Source of the DNA: QHXQ01 sp036389375
Lineage (GTDB): Bacteria > Acidobacteriota > Blastocatellia > Pyrinomonadales > Pyrinomonadaceae
Assembly (NCBI GenBank): GCA_036389375.1
Contig: DASVQA010000082.1
Coordinates: 1 to 30,544, forward strand
Length of the DNA stretch: 30,544 nt
Direction: 5' to 3'
Below the pieces are notes generated by a model. That model saw only the letters and a program-made list of their open reading frames with translations, was not told the DNA's origin and did no database searches. Below, one piece after another: positions 22,836 to 30,544 of the stretch. The translations under genes were made by a program, and so were the position numbers. Numbering within the stretch: position 1 is the stretch's first letter; the number at the start of each line of letters is the position of its first letter.

Positions 22836-22939
22836 GCGAGCACTCCTCTCGCGCGCCGGCACGTTTACGCTGACAGGGATAGAGGGCGCGAGCGGTCAGG
22901 ATAGCAGAGGCGGCGCGCGGCGGGCGACTCTCTGTGTGA

Positions 22940-22983
22940 CAAACAAAGGGTTGCTTCCGGTCGTCGTCTTCAGGCGCGGAAGC
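22940..22983 (-). terminator. Terminator-like hairpin at the leucine dehydrogenase stop
   Basis: On the minus strand, GCTTCCG (22983-22977) pairs perfectly with CGGAAGC (22959-22953), followed by AACCCTTTGTTTGT, a moderately T-rich tail. The stop codon (22972-22970) lies in the hairpin loop. It probably separates leucine dehydrogenase from the glycosyltransferase. Confidence 0.5.
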
Positions 22984-23998
22984 GACTCTCGGCGAGCCGA
23001 TCAGCGGCCTGATAGGTTGGGATGCCGGCCGTTTCGGCGTTGTGAAAGACGGTGAGCAGCGTGTCGTAGATGGCGTCAATCTTGCGGGCGGCGTCCGCGC
23101 GACTCCAACCTACAAGTTCGATGCAGCCGTTGATCATGCCGCCCGCGTTGGCGACGTAATCCGGCGCATACAGTATGCCGCGTGCTTCCAGTTCGTCGCC
23201 GTGCCGCGCCTCCCACAGTTGATTGTTCGCCGCGCCGGCCACGATCTCGGCTTTGAGTTGGGGCAATGTTTTGTCGTTGATGATCCCGCCCAGCCCGCAG
23301 GGCGCGAAGATGTCGGCGGCGACACCGTAGATGGCTGCGGGCGGCACGCTCGTCGCGGCAAACTCCGTCACGACGCGCTCGACGCGCTCCGGTGCGATGT
23401 CGGCGACGATGAGCCGCGCGCCTGCGTTGTGCAGTTCCTTAGCGAGATGATAGCCGACGTGGCCGCAGCCTTGCAGCGCGACGGTTTTACCCGTCAGTTC
23501 ATCGCTGCCCCAACGATACCGGGCCGACGCTTGCATCGCGCGGAAGACGCCGCGCGCCGTCGCGGGCGAAGGATCGCCGGAGCGGTCGGCCAGCCCGCCG
23601 ACGTGGCTTGTCTCCAAACGCACGTAATCCATGTCAGCCGTGCTTGTGCCCACGTCTTCCGCCGTGATGTAGCGCCCGCCGAGCGTCTCGACGAAGCGCC
23701 CGTGTACGCGAAAGATGGCTGCGCGGTCGAGCGTCCGGCTGTCGCCGATGATGGTTGACTTGCCGCCGCCGAAGGGCAGCCCCGCGAGCGCGTTCTTGTA
23801 GGTCATGCCGCGCGCGAGCCGTAGCACGTCGGTCAACGCCTCTGCTTCGTCCGCGTAATGCCAGAGGCGTGTGCCGCCGACGGCCGGGCCGAGCGCCGTG
23901 TTATGGACGGCGATGATGCCATGATAGCCGGTCGCTTCGTCGCGGCAACTCACGACCTGTTCATACTCGCTGCCAACTTTGTGTTCGACTATTTTCAT
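22970..23998 (-). CDS. Leucine dehydrogenase (Glu/Leu/Phe/Val dehydrogenase family)
   Basis: A 342-residue NAD-dependent amino-acid dehydrogenase interconverting branched-chain L-amino acids and 2-oxo acids with ammonia. The substrate domain has NTALGPAVGGTRLW (33-46) and the catalytic stretch GMTYK68NALAGLPFGGGK80S; these Lys positions match the numbering of characterised bacillar leucine dehydrogenases. The NAD domain has VALQGCGHVGYHLA near 177-190 and later CGLGGIIND and GAANNQL. ATG 23998 is chosen because the family begins here and GAAGG lies just upstream; the open frame runs further to 24088. It is divergent from the eCIS-core gene. Valine or phenylalanine preference cannot be excluded from sequence alone. 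Confidence 0.9.
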   Translation of the reverse strand: MKIVEHKVGSEYEQVVSCRDEATGYHGIIAVHNTALGPAVGGTRLWHYADEAEALTDVLRLARGMTYKNALAGLPFGGGKSTIIGDSRTLDRAAIFRVHGRFVETLGGRYITAEDVGTSTADMDYVRLETSHVGGLADRSGDPSPATARGVFRAMQASARYRWGSDELTGKTVALQGCGHVGYHLAKELHNAGARLIVADIAPERVERVVTEFAATSVPPAAIYGVAADIFAPCGLGGIINDKTLPQLKAEIVAGAANNQLWEARHGDELEARGILYAPDYVANAGGMINGCIELVGWSRADAARKIDAIYDTLLTVFHNAETAGIPTYQAADRLAESRFRA

Positions 23999-24029
23999 AA
24001 GCCTTCGGGCGCACTCCGGCGCGTGCTCA

Positions 24030-24057
24030 AGCTTAAACCGAAAACGCGTCGTGACAA
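24030..24057 (-). promoter_or_regulatory. Possible promoter of leucine dehydrogenase
   Basis: On the minus strand TTGTCA (24057-24052), a 16-base spacer, and TAAGCT (24035-24030) resemble a sigma-70-type promoter. A start near 24023 would give a leader of about 25 bases to ATG 23998. An alternative -10, TACAAT, lies further upstream near 24100-24105. Confidence 0.4.
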
Positions 24058-24107
24058 GCGCCATTTGCACGCGCGGCGATAGTGCCACTTCCGGCGTAAA
24101 TTGTAGT

Positions 24108-24135
24108 TTGACAGCGCGAACGGTGCAGGTATAAC
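24108..24135 (+). promoter_or_regulatory. Strong sigma-70-type promoter of the eCIS-core gene
   Basis: TTGACA (24108-24113), a 16-base spacer and TATAAC (24130-24135) match the housekeeping consensus at 11 of 12 positions. It is the best promoter in the window. A start near 24142 would leave a leader of about 50 bases before ATG 24193. No strong ribosome binding site is seen before that ATG, which is odd next to such a strong promoter. Confidence 0.65.
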
Positions 24136-24192
24136 TTTGGCGCGCTCTGGCATTCTACCCTATCACGCCGCTGGTTATGATCACACCGCAGT

Positions 24193-26784
24193 ATGATGAA
24201 AGCTGCCGCCACACGCGCTACCGCAAAGAGCGAGCCGGCCAAAAAGAGCAAGCCGGAAGTTGCGTCCGCCGCTAGCGCGCGCTCCTTCGCCCAACCTGCT
24301 TCGACGCCTGATAGTCCGTTGCTCAAACGCCAACCGACGTGCGCGTGCGGGGGCGGTTGCCCGCGTTGCGCGCCGACGAGCGCGCCGACTTTGCTGACGG
24401 AGCCGGGCACGAAATTGCAGGTCAGCCAGCCCGGCGACGCGCTTGAGACCGAGGCCGAGCGCATGGCCGGGCGTGCGTTGCGTGCGCCGGCTGGCGCGCG
24501 GGCCGCGTCGGCTACGGCAGAGCGCGCGCGCCCCGCCGCGTCGCCGGACGGTCGCACAGGTGCGGCGCTGCCCGCTGCGTTGCGGCAGGAGATGGAGTCG
24601 CGCTTCGGCCATGATTTCACGGACGTGCGGGTACACACGGACGCGGCAGCGGCGCGGTTGAGTCGAGACTTGAACGCAAAATCCTTCACGCTGCGCGAGG
24701 ACATCTACTTCAACGCGGGCCGCTTCGCCCCCGAATCTACAACGGGCCGGCAACTGCTGGCCCACGAACTCGCGCACGTCGTACAGCATCGGCGCGTCGC
24801 GCCCGGCGCAGGCATCATGCTCGCGCGCGAACCGGAAGGCGCGGCGCAGCCGGCCGCGGCCGCCAAACCGGCCGATTTTCGTGAGCCGCTGCTGAGCGGC
24901 ACGATCAAGCAGGCGGACGATTACGGTCTCTACGATCTCGCCCCAAACTTTCGTTTCAAGAACGCGCTCCTGCAAGCGGCCTTCGAGTACGTCCAGACCA
25001 AGTACGGGCTAACGGTTGATACGCCAGCGCCCGAAGAGAAGAAGGACAAGAAACAGGCGCAGGGCGACAGTCCCGGCAAAGACCCGGACGACGTGCCCAA
25101 GTGGGTCATGAAGCTGACGCAAAAACTGATTGACACGGCCCCGAACGCGCCCGGCCTCGACCCCTATCACCCGAACGCGCCCAAAGGCCCCTATGCCGGT
25201 GCGACTTGGAACGAAGACAGCACGCTCGCGCAACGCGTGACCGAGGCTTTCTATTACGGCTGGCACGCGCGCCATCGTTTGACGCCAGCGGCCAAAGCGG
25301 CCGGCGCTGCTGCCGCCGACCCGGCCGCCGGTGCTGCTGCGAGTCCTGCGCCCGCCGGTACGCCGGCCAATGCGCAGGCGGACGTGCCGGGCAACGTCGC
25401 GGAATTGTTCGCGCACATCGGCGCGTCCAAGACCAACAAGCGCGCACAGATCATTGGCGAGACGCCGCAGGCGATCTACGGTTGGTGCGGCCCCGCCTCG
25501 CAGTTTGCGCTCGTCATCAGTCTCATGCGCAGCGGCTACCGCTTCAAGACGGGCAAGCCGCCGCTCGAAGCGAAGAAGCAGAAGCCCGCGCAGATACCGC
25601 AGATGCCCGACAAAGACCCGGAGCCTTATCCGGGTTACAACAAACGCGCCGCCGAACTGCGCCAGATGCAGGCCGACCAGAACGCCAAGACCGACAAGTA
25701 CAACGAGTGGGCCGAGGCCGACGCCGTACGCAACGAGATTGCCAAACAGGGCGCTTACTTTCTGGCCACATGGTCAATGGCCGGGCTTGACAAGTTCGGC
25801 CGGAAAAAGGACAAGACCGCGCCCGACCGCATCATCGGCGGCGACGCGGCCCACGAAGCGCATCTTGAACCGGGCGACTATCTGACGGTTATCATGGCGA
25901 ACAGTCCGCTCAGCGGGCACGTCGCCACCGTCATCAAAGAGGAGCCGGTCGAGCATAAGACGCCGCCCGAACCCGGCGATGTGATCAGCCGGATCTATTT
26001 CGTCTCCGGCAACGCGCGCAACTCGGCCGTGCGCGTCGAGGTCGTGCAAAGGGAACTGCCGCCGGGCAATTACGACTGGGGCAAAATCGCCGGCATCGGC
26101 AATCGCTTCACGGAACTCAAACAGGCCGAGAAGGACGCGATGTCAAAGCTTAACAAAGCGGCGGGCGGCGGCGATATCATGGCGAAACTGCTACAGAAAC
26201 TGGGCAGCGATAAAGAGATGCGCGCAAGGGCCGCGAAAGCCGCGCCGTCCGGTTACATCCTGTTCATCCAGAACAACTGGGGTCAGCCCGAAAAGATTCT
26301 GCCCTTCTTTGAGATCGCCGGTATGAGTACCGCCGGTTATCTGGCTGCGCTCAGCACGCCCGCCAAGGCCGAACTTGAGAAGGCGACCACCGCGAAGGAA
26401 GAGTACAAGGAGAAGTATCGCAAGGAAGGCTTACCCGTTGACAGCCACGACCCGACCTATCACACGATGAACCGGAACACCGACCCGACGGCGCAGCGCG
26501 CGGATGGCAAACCCGTCGGGCGCGTCAAACCGCTCGCCGACGATCACGCGTGGGTTGTGAGCATCGTCAGATCGAGCCTGCTCGACACGAAGCACCTCGA
26601 TAGTGAGGTCGCCAAGGCGGAGGCTGCCGCCAAGCAGGAGGAAGCGACCGGCGGCGCGCAAAGCGCCGCAGACGCGGGTACGAAGGTGCTGGACAAACAG
26701 GGCTTGGAAAAACTCTCGCCCGAATGGCAGGCGCTATTCGACAAGGCGATGGCCTTCTGGGAGCCACGCGGCGGCTTTCAATAA
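24193..26784 (+). CDS. eCIS-core (DUF4157) protein with putative cysteine-peptidase domain
   Basis: An 863-residue multidomain protein. A disordered N-terminus contains a Cys cluster, C50-A-C52-GGG-C56-PR-C59, common in this family. The eCIS-core domain (about 125-200) includes FGHDFTDVRVHTD, IYFNAGRFAPES and the metallopeptidase-like HELAH (191-195). After an Ala/Pro-rich linker comes a second region: YGWCGPASQF with C432, EPGDYLTV, SGHVATVI with H576, and YFVSGNARNSAV with N607. That order resembles NlpC/P60 or CHAP amidases and peptidases. Lys-rich helical segments and a further unrecognised domain follow. DUF4157 proteins are frequently cargo of extracellular contractile injection systems, but no injection-system gene is nearby. 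ATG 24193 is followed by a second ATG. Toxin or effector function is inference. Confidence 0.82.
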   Translation: MMKAAATRATAKSEPAKKSKPEVASAASARSFAQPASTPDSPLLKRQPTCACGGGCPRCAPTSAPTLLTEPGTKLQVSQPGDALETEAERMAGRALRAPAGARAASATAERARPAASPDGRTGAALPAALRQEMESRFGHDFTDVRVHTDAAAARLSRDLNAKSFTLREDIYFNAGRFAPESTTGRQLLAHELAHVVQHRRVAPGAGIMLAREPEGAAQPAAAAKPADFREPLLSGTIKQADDYGLYDLAPNFRFKNALLQAAFEYVQTKYGLTVDTPAPEEKKDKKQAQGDSPGKDPDDVPKWVMKLTQKLIDTAPNAPGLDPYHPNAPKGPYAGATWNEDSTLAQRVTEAFYYGWHARHRLTPAAKAAGAAAADPAAGAAASPAPAGTPANAQADVPGNVAELFAHIGASKTNKRAQIIGETPQAIYGWCGPASQFALVISLMRSGYRFKTGKPPLEAKKQKPAQIPQMPDKDPEPYPGYNKRAAELRQMQADQNAKTDKYNEWAEADAVRNEIAKQGAYFLATWSMAGLDKFGRKKDKTAPDRIIGGDAAHEAHLEPGDYLTVIMANSPLSGHVATVIKEEPVEHKTPPEPGDVISRIYFVSGNARNSAVRVEVVQRELPPGNYDWGKIAGIGNRFTELKQAEKDAMSKLNKAAGGGDIMAKLLQKLGSDKEMRARAAKAAPSGYILFIQNNWGQPEKILPFFEIAGMSTAGYLAALSTPAKAELEKATTAKEEYKEKYRKEGLPVDSHDPTYHTMNRNTDPTAQRADGKPVGRVKPLADDHAWVVSIVRSSLLDTKHLDSEVAKAEAAAKQEEATGGAQSAADAGTKVLDKQGLEKLSPEWQALFDKAMAFWEPRGGFQ

Positions 26785-26792
26785 ACTCCCGG

Positions 26793-26821
26793 GCCCGGCC
26801 TAGTCCAACGCTCGACCGGGC
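26793..26821. terminator. Possible shared terminator between convergent genes
   Basis: GCCCGG (26793-26798) pairs with CCGGGC (26816-26821) across a 17-base loop in the 47-base gap between the eCIS-core gene and the convergent ABC transporter gene. No T-run on either strand; weak. Confidence 0.3.
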
Positions 26822-26831
26822 GCAGAGCTTG

Positions 26832-28712
26832 TCAGTCGCCGTATTGCAGCGTGCCGCTCAAGGGGATATCCGGCACGGCCTCGCCGCGTTCACGGTCGGC
26901 GTATTGCAGTTTGTAGAGTCGCCAGTAGAGACCGCGCAGGGCGAGCAGTTCCTGATGCGTGCCCTGTTCGCGCAGTTCGCCGTGATGTAGGACGATGATG
27001 CGGTCGGCGCGTTGGATGGTGGAGAGCCGGTGCGCGATGAGGAGCGAGGTGCGGTCGCGCAGGACGCGCTCGATGGCCTGTTGGATGAGTTGCTCGGTCT
27101 CTGTGTCAATCGAAGAGGTCGCTTCGTCGAGGATGAGCAGGGCCGGGTCGAAGGCGAGGGCGCGGGCGAACGAGATTAGTTGCTTCTGCCCGACCGATAG
27201 CCCTGCGCCGCGCTCACGCACTTCCGCCTTGTAACCTTCGGGCAGACGTTTGATGAACTCTTCGGCGCGGACTTCGCGCGCCGCCCACGCGATGCGCTCG
27301 TCGGGCATCTCGGTGCGCCCCAAACGGATGTTGCCGGCAATCGTGCCGCTAAAGAGAAACACGTCTTGCAGGACGACCGCGAAGTTCTCGCGCAGGCTAT
27401 GCAAGTCCCACGCGCGCACGTCCACGCCGTCCAGCAGGATGCGCCCGCGCTGCACGTCGTAGAAGCGCATGAGCAGGTTCGTGATCGTCGTCTTGCCTGA
27501 ACCTGTGTGCCCGACGAGCGCGACTGATTGGCCCGGCTCGACCGTGAACGACACGTCTTTTAAGACCCACTCCTCACCCTTGTAAGCGAACCAGACGTTT
27601 TGAAACTCGATGCGCCCCTGCGCGCGGCCCTGCCGCTCAGGCGCGGCCGGGCTGGTGATCGTGATCGGCAGGTCGAGCGCGCGGAAGATGCGGTGCGAGG
27701 CGACCATCGCGGCTTGCAGCACGTTGTACTTGTCCGAGATGTCGCGGATCGGCTGGAAGAGCTGCTGCGAGTATTGAATGAAGGCGACGAGCGCGCCGAG
27801 CGTCAGCACTTGCGCCTGCCCGGTGGATTGCAGCACGCGGTAGCCGCCAAACCAGACGATCAGAGAGATGCCGACCGCGCCGATCAGATCAACGAGCGGA
27901 AAGAAGACGGCGTAATAGAAGATCGTCTCGATGTTGGCGCGGCGATAGTCGTCGTTCAGATCGTGAAACTGTTTGAATGATTTCGCCTCGCGGTTGAAGA
28001 GTTGGACAACCTGTGCGCCCGACAGGTGCTCTTGCAGAAAGGCGTTGATGCGCGCCAGACGCGTCCGCACCATGTCGTAGCCGCGCCGCGCACCTTTGCG
28101 AAACCAGCCGGTCGCCCAGATAAGCAGCGGCACGGTGACGAGCGTGACGAGCGTGAGCTTCCAATCCATCGCCAGCATGATGGCGATGATGACGAAGATC
28201 ATCACCACGTCGCCAAGCACGTCGATGATGCCGGAAGTGAAGAGTTCGTTGAGCGCGTCCACGTCGGACGTGAGTCGCGTCATGATGCGCCCGACGGGCT
28301 GGCGGTCGAAGTAGGCGACCTCTTGGCGTTGCAGCTTCTGATAAAGCTCGCTGCGCAGGTCGTACATCACGCGCTGCCCGACGGTGTTTAAGAGCACCAC
28401 CTGAAAATAAGAGAAGACGAAAAAGAGCAGCCGCACGGCGAGCATCACGCCCGCGAGCCAGAGCAGTCCGGGCGCGGCGCGCTCCGCCGGCATCTGCCCC
28501 TTGCCCGCCGGGACGATGTACCAGTCAATCGCGTACTGGATGAATTTCGGCTGCAAGACGCCGAGCGCGTTGAGCAGGAGCGTCAACACGAGCGCGGGCA
28601 CGAGCGGGCGAATGTAAGGCTTGAGATAACGCAAGAGCCGACGCGCGATCTGCCAGTCGTAAGCCTTGCCGATGGCCTCTTCTTCGTGAAATTGTTTGAC
28701 TGAAGCTGACAT
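26832..28712 (-). CDS. ABC exporter half-transporter, catalytically complete subunit
   Basis: A 626-residue protein with an N-terminal six-helix exporter domain (about 30-325) and a C-terminal nucleotide-binding domain (about 360-600). Visible motifs are Walker A GHTGSGKTT, Q-loop VLQDVFLF, a deviant signature LSVGQKQ, Walker B LLILDEATSSID with the catalytic Glu, and the switch His in IAHRLST. With the other half-transporter upstream it should form a heterodimeric exporter of lipids, peptides or drugs. ATG 28712 is preferred; a TTG at 28721 is the alternative and no ribosome binding site is clear. The short repeat at 28722-28736 lies directly upstream. Substrate unknown. Confidence 0.93.
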   Translation of the reverse strand: MSASVKQFHEEEAIGKAYDWQIARRLLRYLKPYIRPLVPALVLTLLLNALGVLQPKFIQYAIDWYIVPAGKGQMPAERAAPGLLWLAGVMLAVRLLFFVFSYFQVVLLNTVGQRVMYDLRSELYQKLQRQEVAYFDRQPVGRIMTRLTSDVDALNELFTSGIIDVLGDVVMIFVIIAIMLAMDWKLTLVTLVTVPLLIWATGWFRKGARRGYDMVRTRLARINAFLQEHLSGAQVVQLFNREAKSFKQFHDLNDDYRRANIETIFYYAVFFPLVDLIGAVGISLIVWFGGYRVLQSTGQAQVLTLGALVAFIQYSQQLFQPIRDISDKYNVLQAAMVASHRIFRALDLPITITSPAAPERQGRAQGRIEFQNVWFAYKGEEWVLKDVSFTVEPGQSVALVGHTGSGKTTITNLLMRFYDVQRGRILLDGVDVRAWDLHSLRENFAVVLQDVFLFSGTIAGNIRLGRTEMPDERIAWAAREVRAEEFIKRLPEGYKAEVRERGAGLSVGQKQLISFARALAFDPALLILDEATSSIDTETEQLIQQAIERVLRDRTSLLIAHRLSTIQRADRIIVLHHGELREQGTHQELLALRGLYWRLYKLQYADRERGEAVPDIPLSGTLQYGD

Positions 28713-28721
28713 AAAAACCAA

Positions 28722-28736
28722 TGACGAGTGACAAGT
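28722..28736. repeat. Second copy of the GTGACAAGT-type short repeat
   Basis: TGACGAGTGACAAGT matches the unit found at the dapC stop (14365-14410). It fills the gap between the small membrane protein and the ABC half-transporter and touches the stop codon of the former. Confidence 0.7.
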
Positions 28737-29206
28737 TATTGCGTGTTAGACATGGTGCTGTTGAAAGTCTGTGTCGTGCGGCCGGGCGTTGTCGCTTCGA
28801 TGTGCGCGCGGCGCGGGAAGTGGAGCAGCAGCCCGAGGGCGGCGAGCACAAACAGCAGCACGATGGGCACGCCGCTGATGAAATAGTTGATCAACCCGAA
28901 GATGGCCGCCAGTTCGCAGAGCGCGAAGGCGACGACGTAAGCCGTCGTGGCCACGTCCGGGCGCTGGGTGACGCGCGCGCGTTTGAGCAGGATGTGTTTG
29001 AGCACGAACGAGAGCGCGAAGGCCGCGCCGCCGAGCACGTCGAATAGCTGGAAGCGCAAGGCATCGTCGCCGGGCCGCGCCGCGACCTCGACGAAGCGCG
29101 TCAGCGCGACGAAGACGACGAGCGTGCCGAACTGCATGGCCCAGATAACGAGCAGCCCGCGATAGCGCGCGCCGACCTTTGCTGGCACTGGGGTTGGATT
29201 CATCAT
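28736..29206 (-). CDS. Small four-helix membrane protein encoded between two ABC half-transporters
   Basis: A 156-residue membrane protein of unknown function. Four hydrophobic helices are visible (about 18-40, 52-70, 82-106 and 110-128). Helix three, TTAYVVAFALCELAAIFGLI, with a buried Glu, resembles the second helix of rotary ATPase subunit c, but the protein is longer and stands outside any ATPase operon. The polar tail (about 130-156) ends in a Thr/Asn-rich stretch. It lies 36 bases after one half-transporter gene and 23 bases before the other, on the same strand, so it is probably co-expressed with the exporter and could be an accessory subunit. Two adjacent ATG codons at 29206 and 29203 are possible starts. 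Confidence 0.78.
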   Translation of the reverse strand: MMNPTPVPAKVGARYRGLLVIWAMQFGTLVVFVALTRFVEVAARPGDDALRFQLFDVLGGAAFALSFVLKHILLKRARVTQRPDVATTAYVVAFALCELAAIFGLINYFISGVPIVLLFVLAALGLLLHFPRRAHIEATTPGRTTQTFNSTMSNTQ

Positions 29207-29242
29207 GCGTTTACACCCTTAGCGGCCAAGCGCCGGCAACGA

Positions 29243-30544
29243 TCAACTCGCCGCCAGTTCTTCTTCCAACAATTGCCGTTCGTAAAGCGCCGCGTATTCG
29301 CCGCCACGCGTGAGCAGTTCGTCGTGCGTGCCGCGTTCGATGATGCGCCCTTCGTCAAGGACGCAGATTAAATCGGCATCGCGCACGGTCGAGACGCGGT
29401 GCGAGACGATGAGGCTCGTGCGCTCGCGCATAACGCCGCGCAGGCGGCCCAAGATTTTCTCTTCCGTAAAAGTGTCCACGGCCGAGAGCGCGTCGTCGAG
29501 AATGAGGATGCGCGGTTGACGCATGATGGCGCGGGCGATGGCGGTACGCTGCTTCTGCCCGCCGGAGAGCGTGATGCCGCGCTCGCCTACCATCGTGTCG
29601 AAGCCGTCGGGAAACTCACGCACGTCTTCACCCAATCCTGCGACCTCCGCCGCCCATTCGACCTCGGCCCGCGCCGATTGCTCGACGCCGAAGGCGATAT
29701 TCTCCGCCAGCGTCTCGCTGAATAGAAAAGTCTCCTGCGGCACGTAGCCGATGGCGGCGCGCAATTGCGCGAGCGGATAGTTGCCGACCGGCACGTCGTC
29801 GATCAAGACCGCGCCCGGCTGCGCTTCAAGCAGACGCGGGATTAAGTTCATCAACGTGGATTTGCCCGTGCCGGTGCGACCGACGAAGGCGACCGTCTGA
29901 CCCGCTTCGATCACGAGGTTGATGTCGCGCAAGACGGGCGGCAGGTGTTCGCTGTAGCTGAAAGTCAGCCCGCGAAACTCTATGCGCCCGCGAATCTCCG
30001 GTTGTGTCCGCACGCCCGGTTCGTCGGCAATCGCGGGCTGCGTGGCGAGGATCGAGTTCATGCGTTTCCAACTCGCCGTGCCGCGCTGGTAGAGGTTGAC
30101 GACGTAGCCGAGCGCGATGAGCGGCCAGATGAGCCGCGTGAGATAGAGGTTGAACTCTGTGAACTGCCCGACCGTCATGCGCCCGTCAATCGCCATGCGC
30201 CCGCCGACGTAGAGGATCAGCACGTAGCCCAACCCGATCAAAAACTGCATCAGCGGGCGCATCGCCGCGTCGATCCGCACGAGCGACAGGTTGCGTTCGG
30301 CGTACTGCTGATTCAACTGGTTGAAGACCGCGATCTCTGCGTCCTCCTGCGCGTAGGCGCGCACGACGCGCACGCCCGTGAAGTTCTCCTGCGCGCGCGC
30401 GGCGATGTGCGAGAAGAACTCCTGGATCTTCTCGAAGCGCGTGTGCACCTGCTGCCCGAAGAACTTCACGGTGAGGGAGACGAGCGGCATGGTGACAAAG
30501 AGCAGGAGCGTCAGTCGCACGCTGATCCTGAGCATGAGTGGCAG
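29243..30544 (-). CDS. ABC exporter half-transporter with degenerate ATP site (partial)
   Basis: The C-terminal 433 or so residues of a half-transporter; the frame is open to the window edge, so the N-terminal membrane helices are missing. The remaining membrane part (about 1-150 of the fragment) includes the coupling region RFEKIQEFFSHIAARAQENFTGVRVVRAYAQE. The nucleotide-binding domain has Walker A GRTGTGKST, Q-loop YVPQETFLF, canonical signature LSGGQKQR, and Walker B ILILDDALSAVD in which the catalytic Glu is Asp, plus the switch His in VSHRVST. An Asp here is typical of the non-hydrolysing site of heterodimeric exporters. It is the first gene of a three-gene unit with the small membrane protein and the complete half-transporter. 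Confidence 0.92.
   Translation of the reverse strand: MPLMLRISVRLTLLLFVTMPLVSLTVKFFGQQVHTRFEKIQEFFSHIAARAQENFTGVRVVRAYAQEDAEIAVFNQLNQQYAERNLSLVRIDAAMRPLMQFLIGLGYVLILYVGGRMAIDGRMTVGQFTEFNLYLTRLIWPLIALGYVVNLYQRGTASWKRMNSILATQPAIADEPGVRTQPEIRGRIEFRGLTFSYSEHLPPVLRDINLVIEAGQTVAFVGRTGTGKSTLMNLIPRLLEAQPGAVLIDDVPVGNYPLAQLRAAIGYVPQETFLFSETLAENIAFGVEQSARAEVEWAAEVAGLGEDVREFPDGFDTMVGERGITLSGGQKQRTAIARAIMRQPRILILDDALSAVDTFTEEKILGRLRGVMRERTSLIVSHRVSTVRDADLICVLDEGRIIERGTHDELLTRGGEYAALYERQLLEEELAAS

Overview
The window is about 30.5 kb of GC-rich, densely coding bacterial chromosome. No rRNA, tRNA, CRISPR array, transposase or phage structural gene was recognised. The gene mix (XPB/Bax1 repair pair, succinylase lysine pathway, orphan eCIS-core protein, many acidobacteria-like hypotheticals) and short dispersed GTGACAAGTGA-type intergenic repeats suggest an uncultured acidobacterium, perhaps Blastocatellia. 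That assignment is inference only.

Layout. (1) 19-741: a YhhQ-type queuosine-precursor transporter, divergent from the next block. (2) 890-5719: a compact co-directional DNA-processing cluster: ssb, a zinc-finger protein of the phage-like DYGVIPGT family, an XPB-like superfamily 2 helicase, its Bax1 (DUF790) nuclease partner, and a CoiA-like nuclease. (3) 5777-8036: a membrane-anchored protein with possible kinase-fold motifs, a glycine-rich stress-type membrane protein and an Asn/Thr-rich lipoprotein, closed by a hairpin. (4) 8295-15525: a lysine/diaminopimelate operon, lysC-dapE-dapB-dapA-dapD-dapC-asd, with short or overlapping junctions; dapF and lysA are absent from the window. (5) 15541-18778, minus strand: ECF sigma factor, ZAS-type anti-sigma factor, a candidate 35-residue Cys-rich peptide, a DM13 protein and a type II NADH dehydrogenase. 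Two copies of a TGTAAGGATT...CGAC(T/C)AA promoter-like element flank the peptide and point toward the DM13 gene, which suggests a small redox or metal stress regulon. (6) 19030-21646: a 59-residue zinc-ribbon membrane peptide, a strongly structured leader, and a REC-PAS-GGDEF-EAL protein whose GGDEF motif is degenerate (HTEEF) while the EAL domain looks intact. (7) 21693-23998, minus strand: an MGDG-synthase-like glycosyltransferase and a leucine dehydrogenase. (8) 24193-26784: an 863-residue protein with an eCIS-core (DUF4157) HELAH domain and a second region with Cys/His/Asn motifs like NlpC/P60 or CHAP peptidases, preceded by a near-consensus promoter. (9) 26832-30544, minus strand: two half-transporters of a heterodimeric ABC exporter with a small four-helix membrane protein encoded between them; the upstream half-transporter is cut by the window edge.

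The best candidates for undescribed biology are the ssb/XPB/Bax1/CoiA cluster, the ECF-flanked Cys-rich peptide with DM13 and NDH-2, and the eCIS-core protein with a putative cysteine-peptidase domain.
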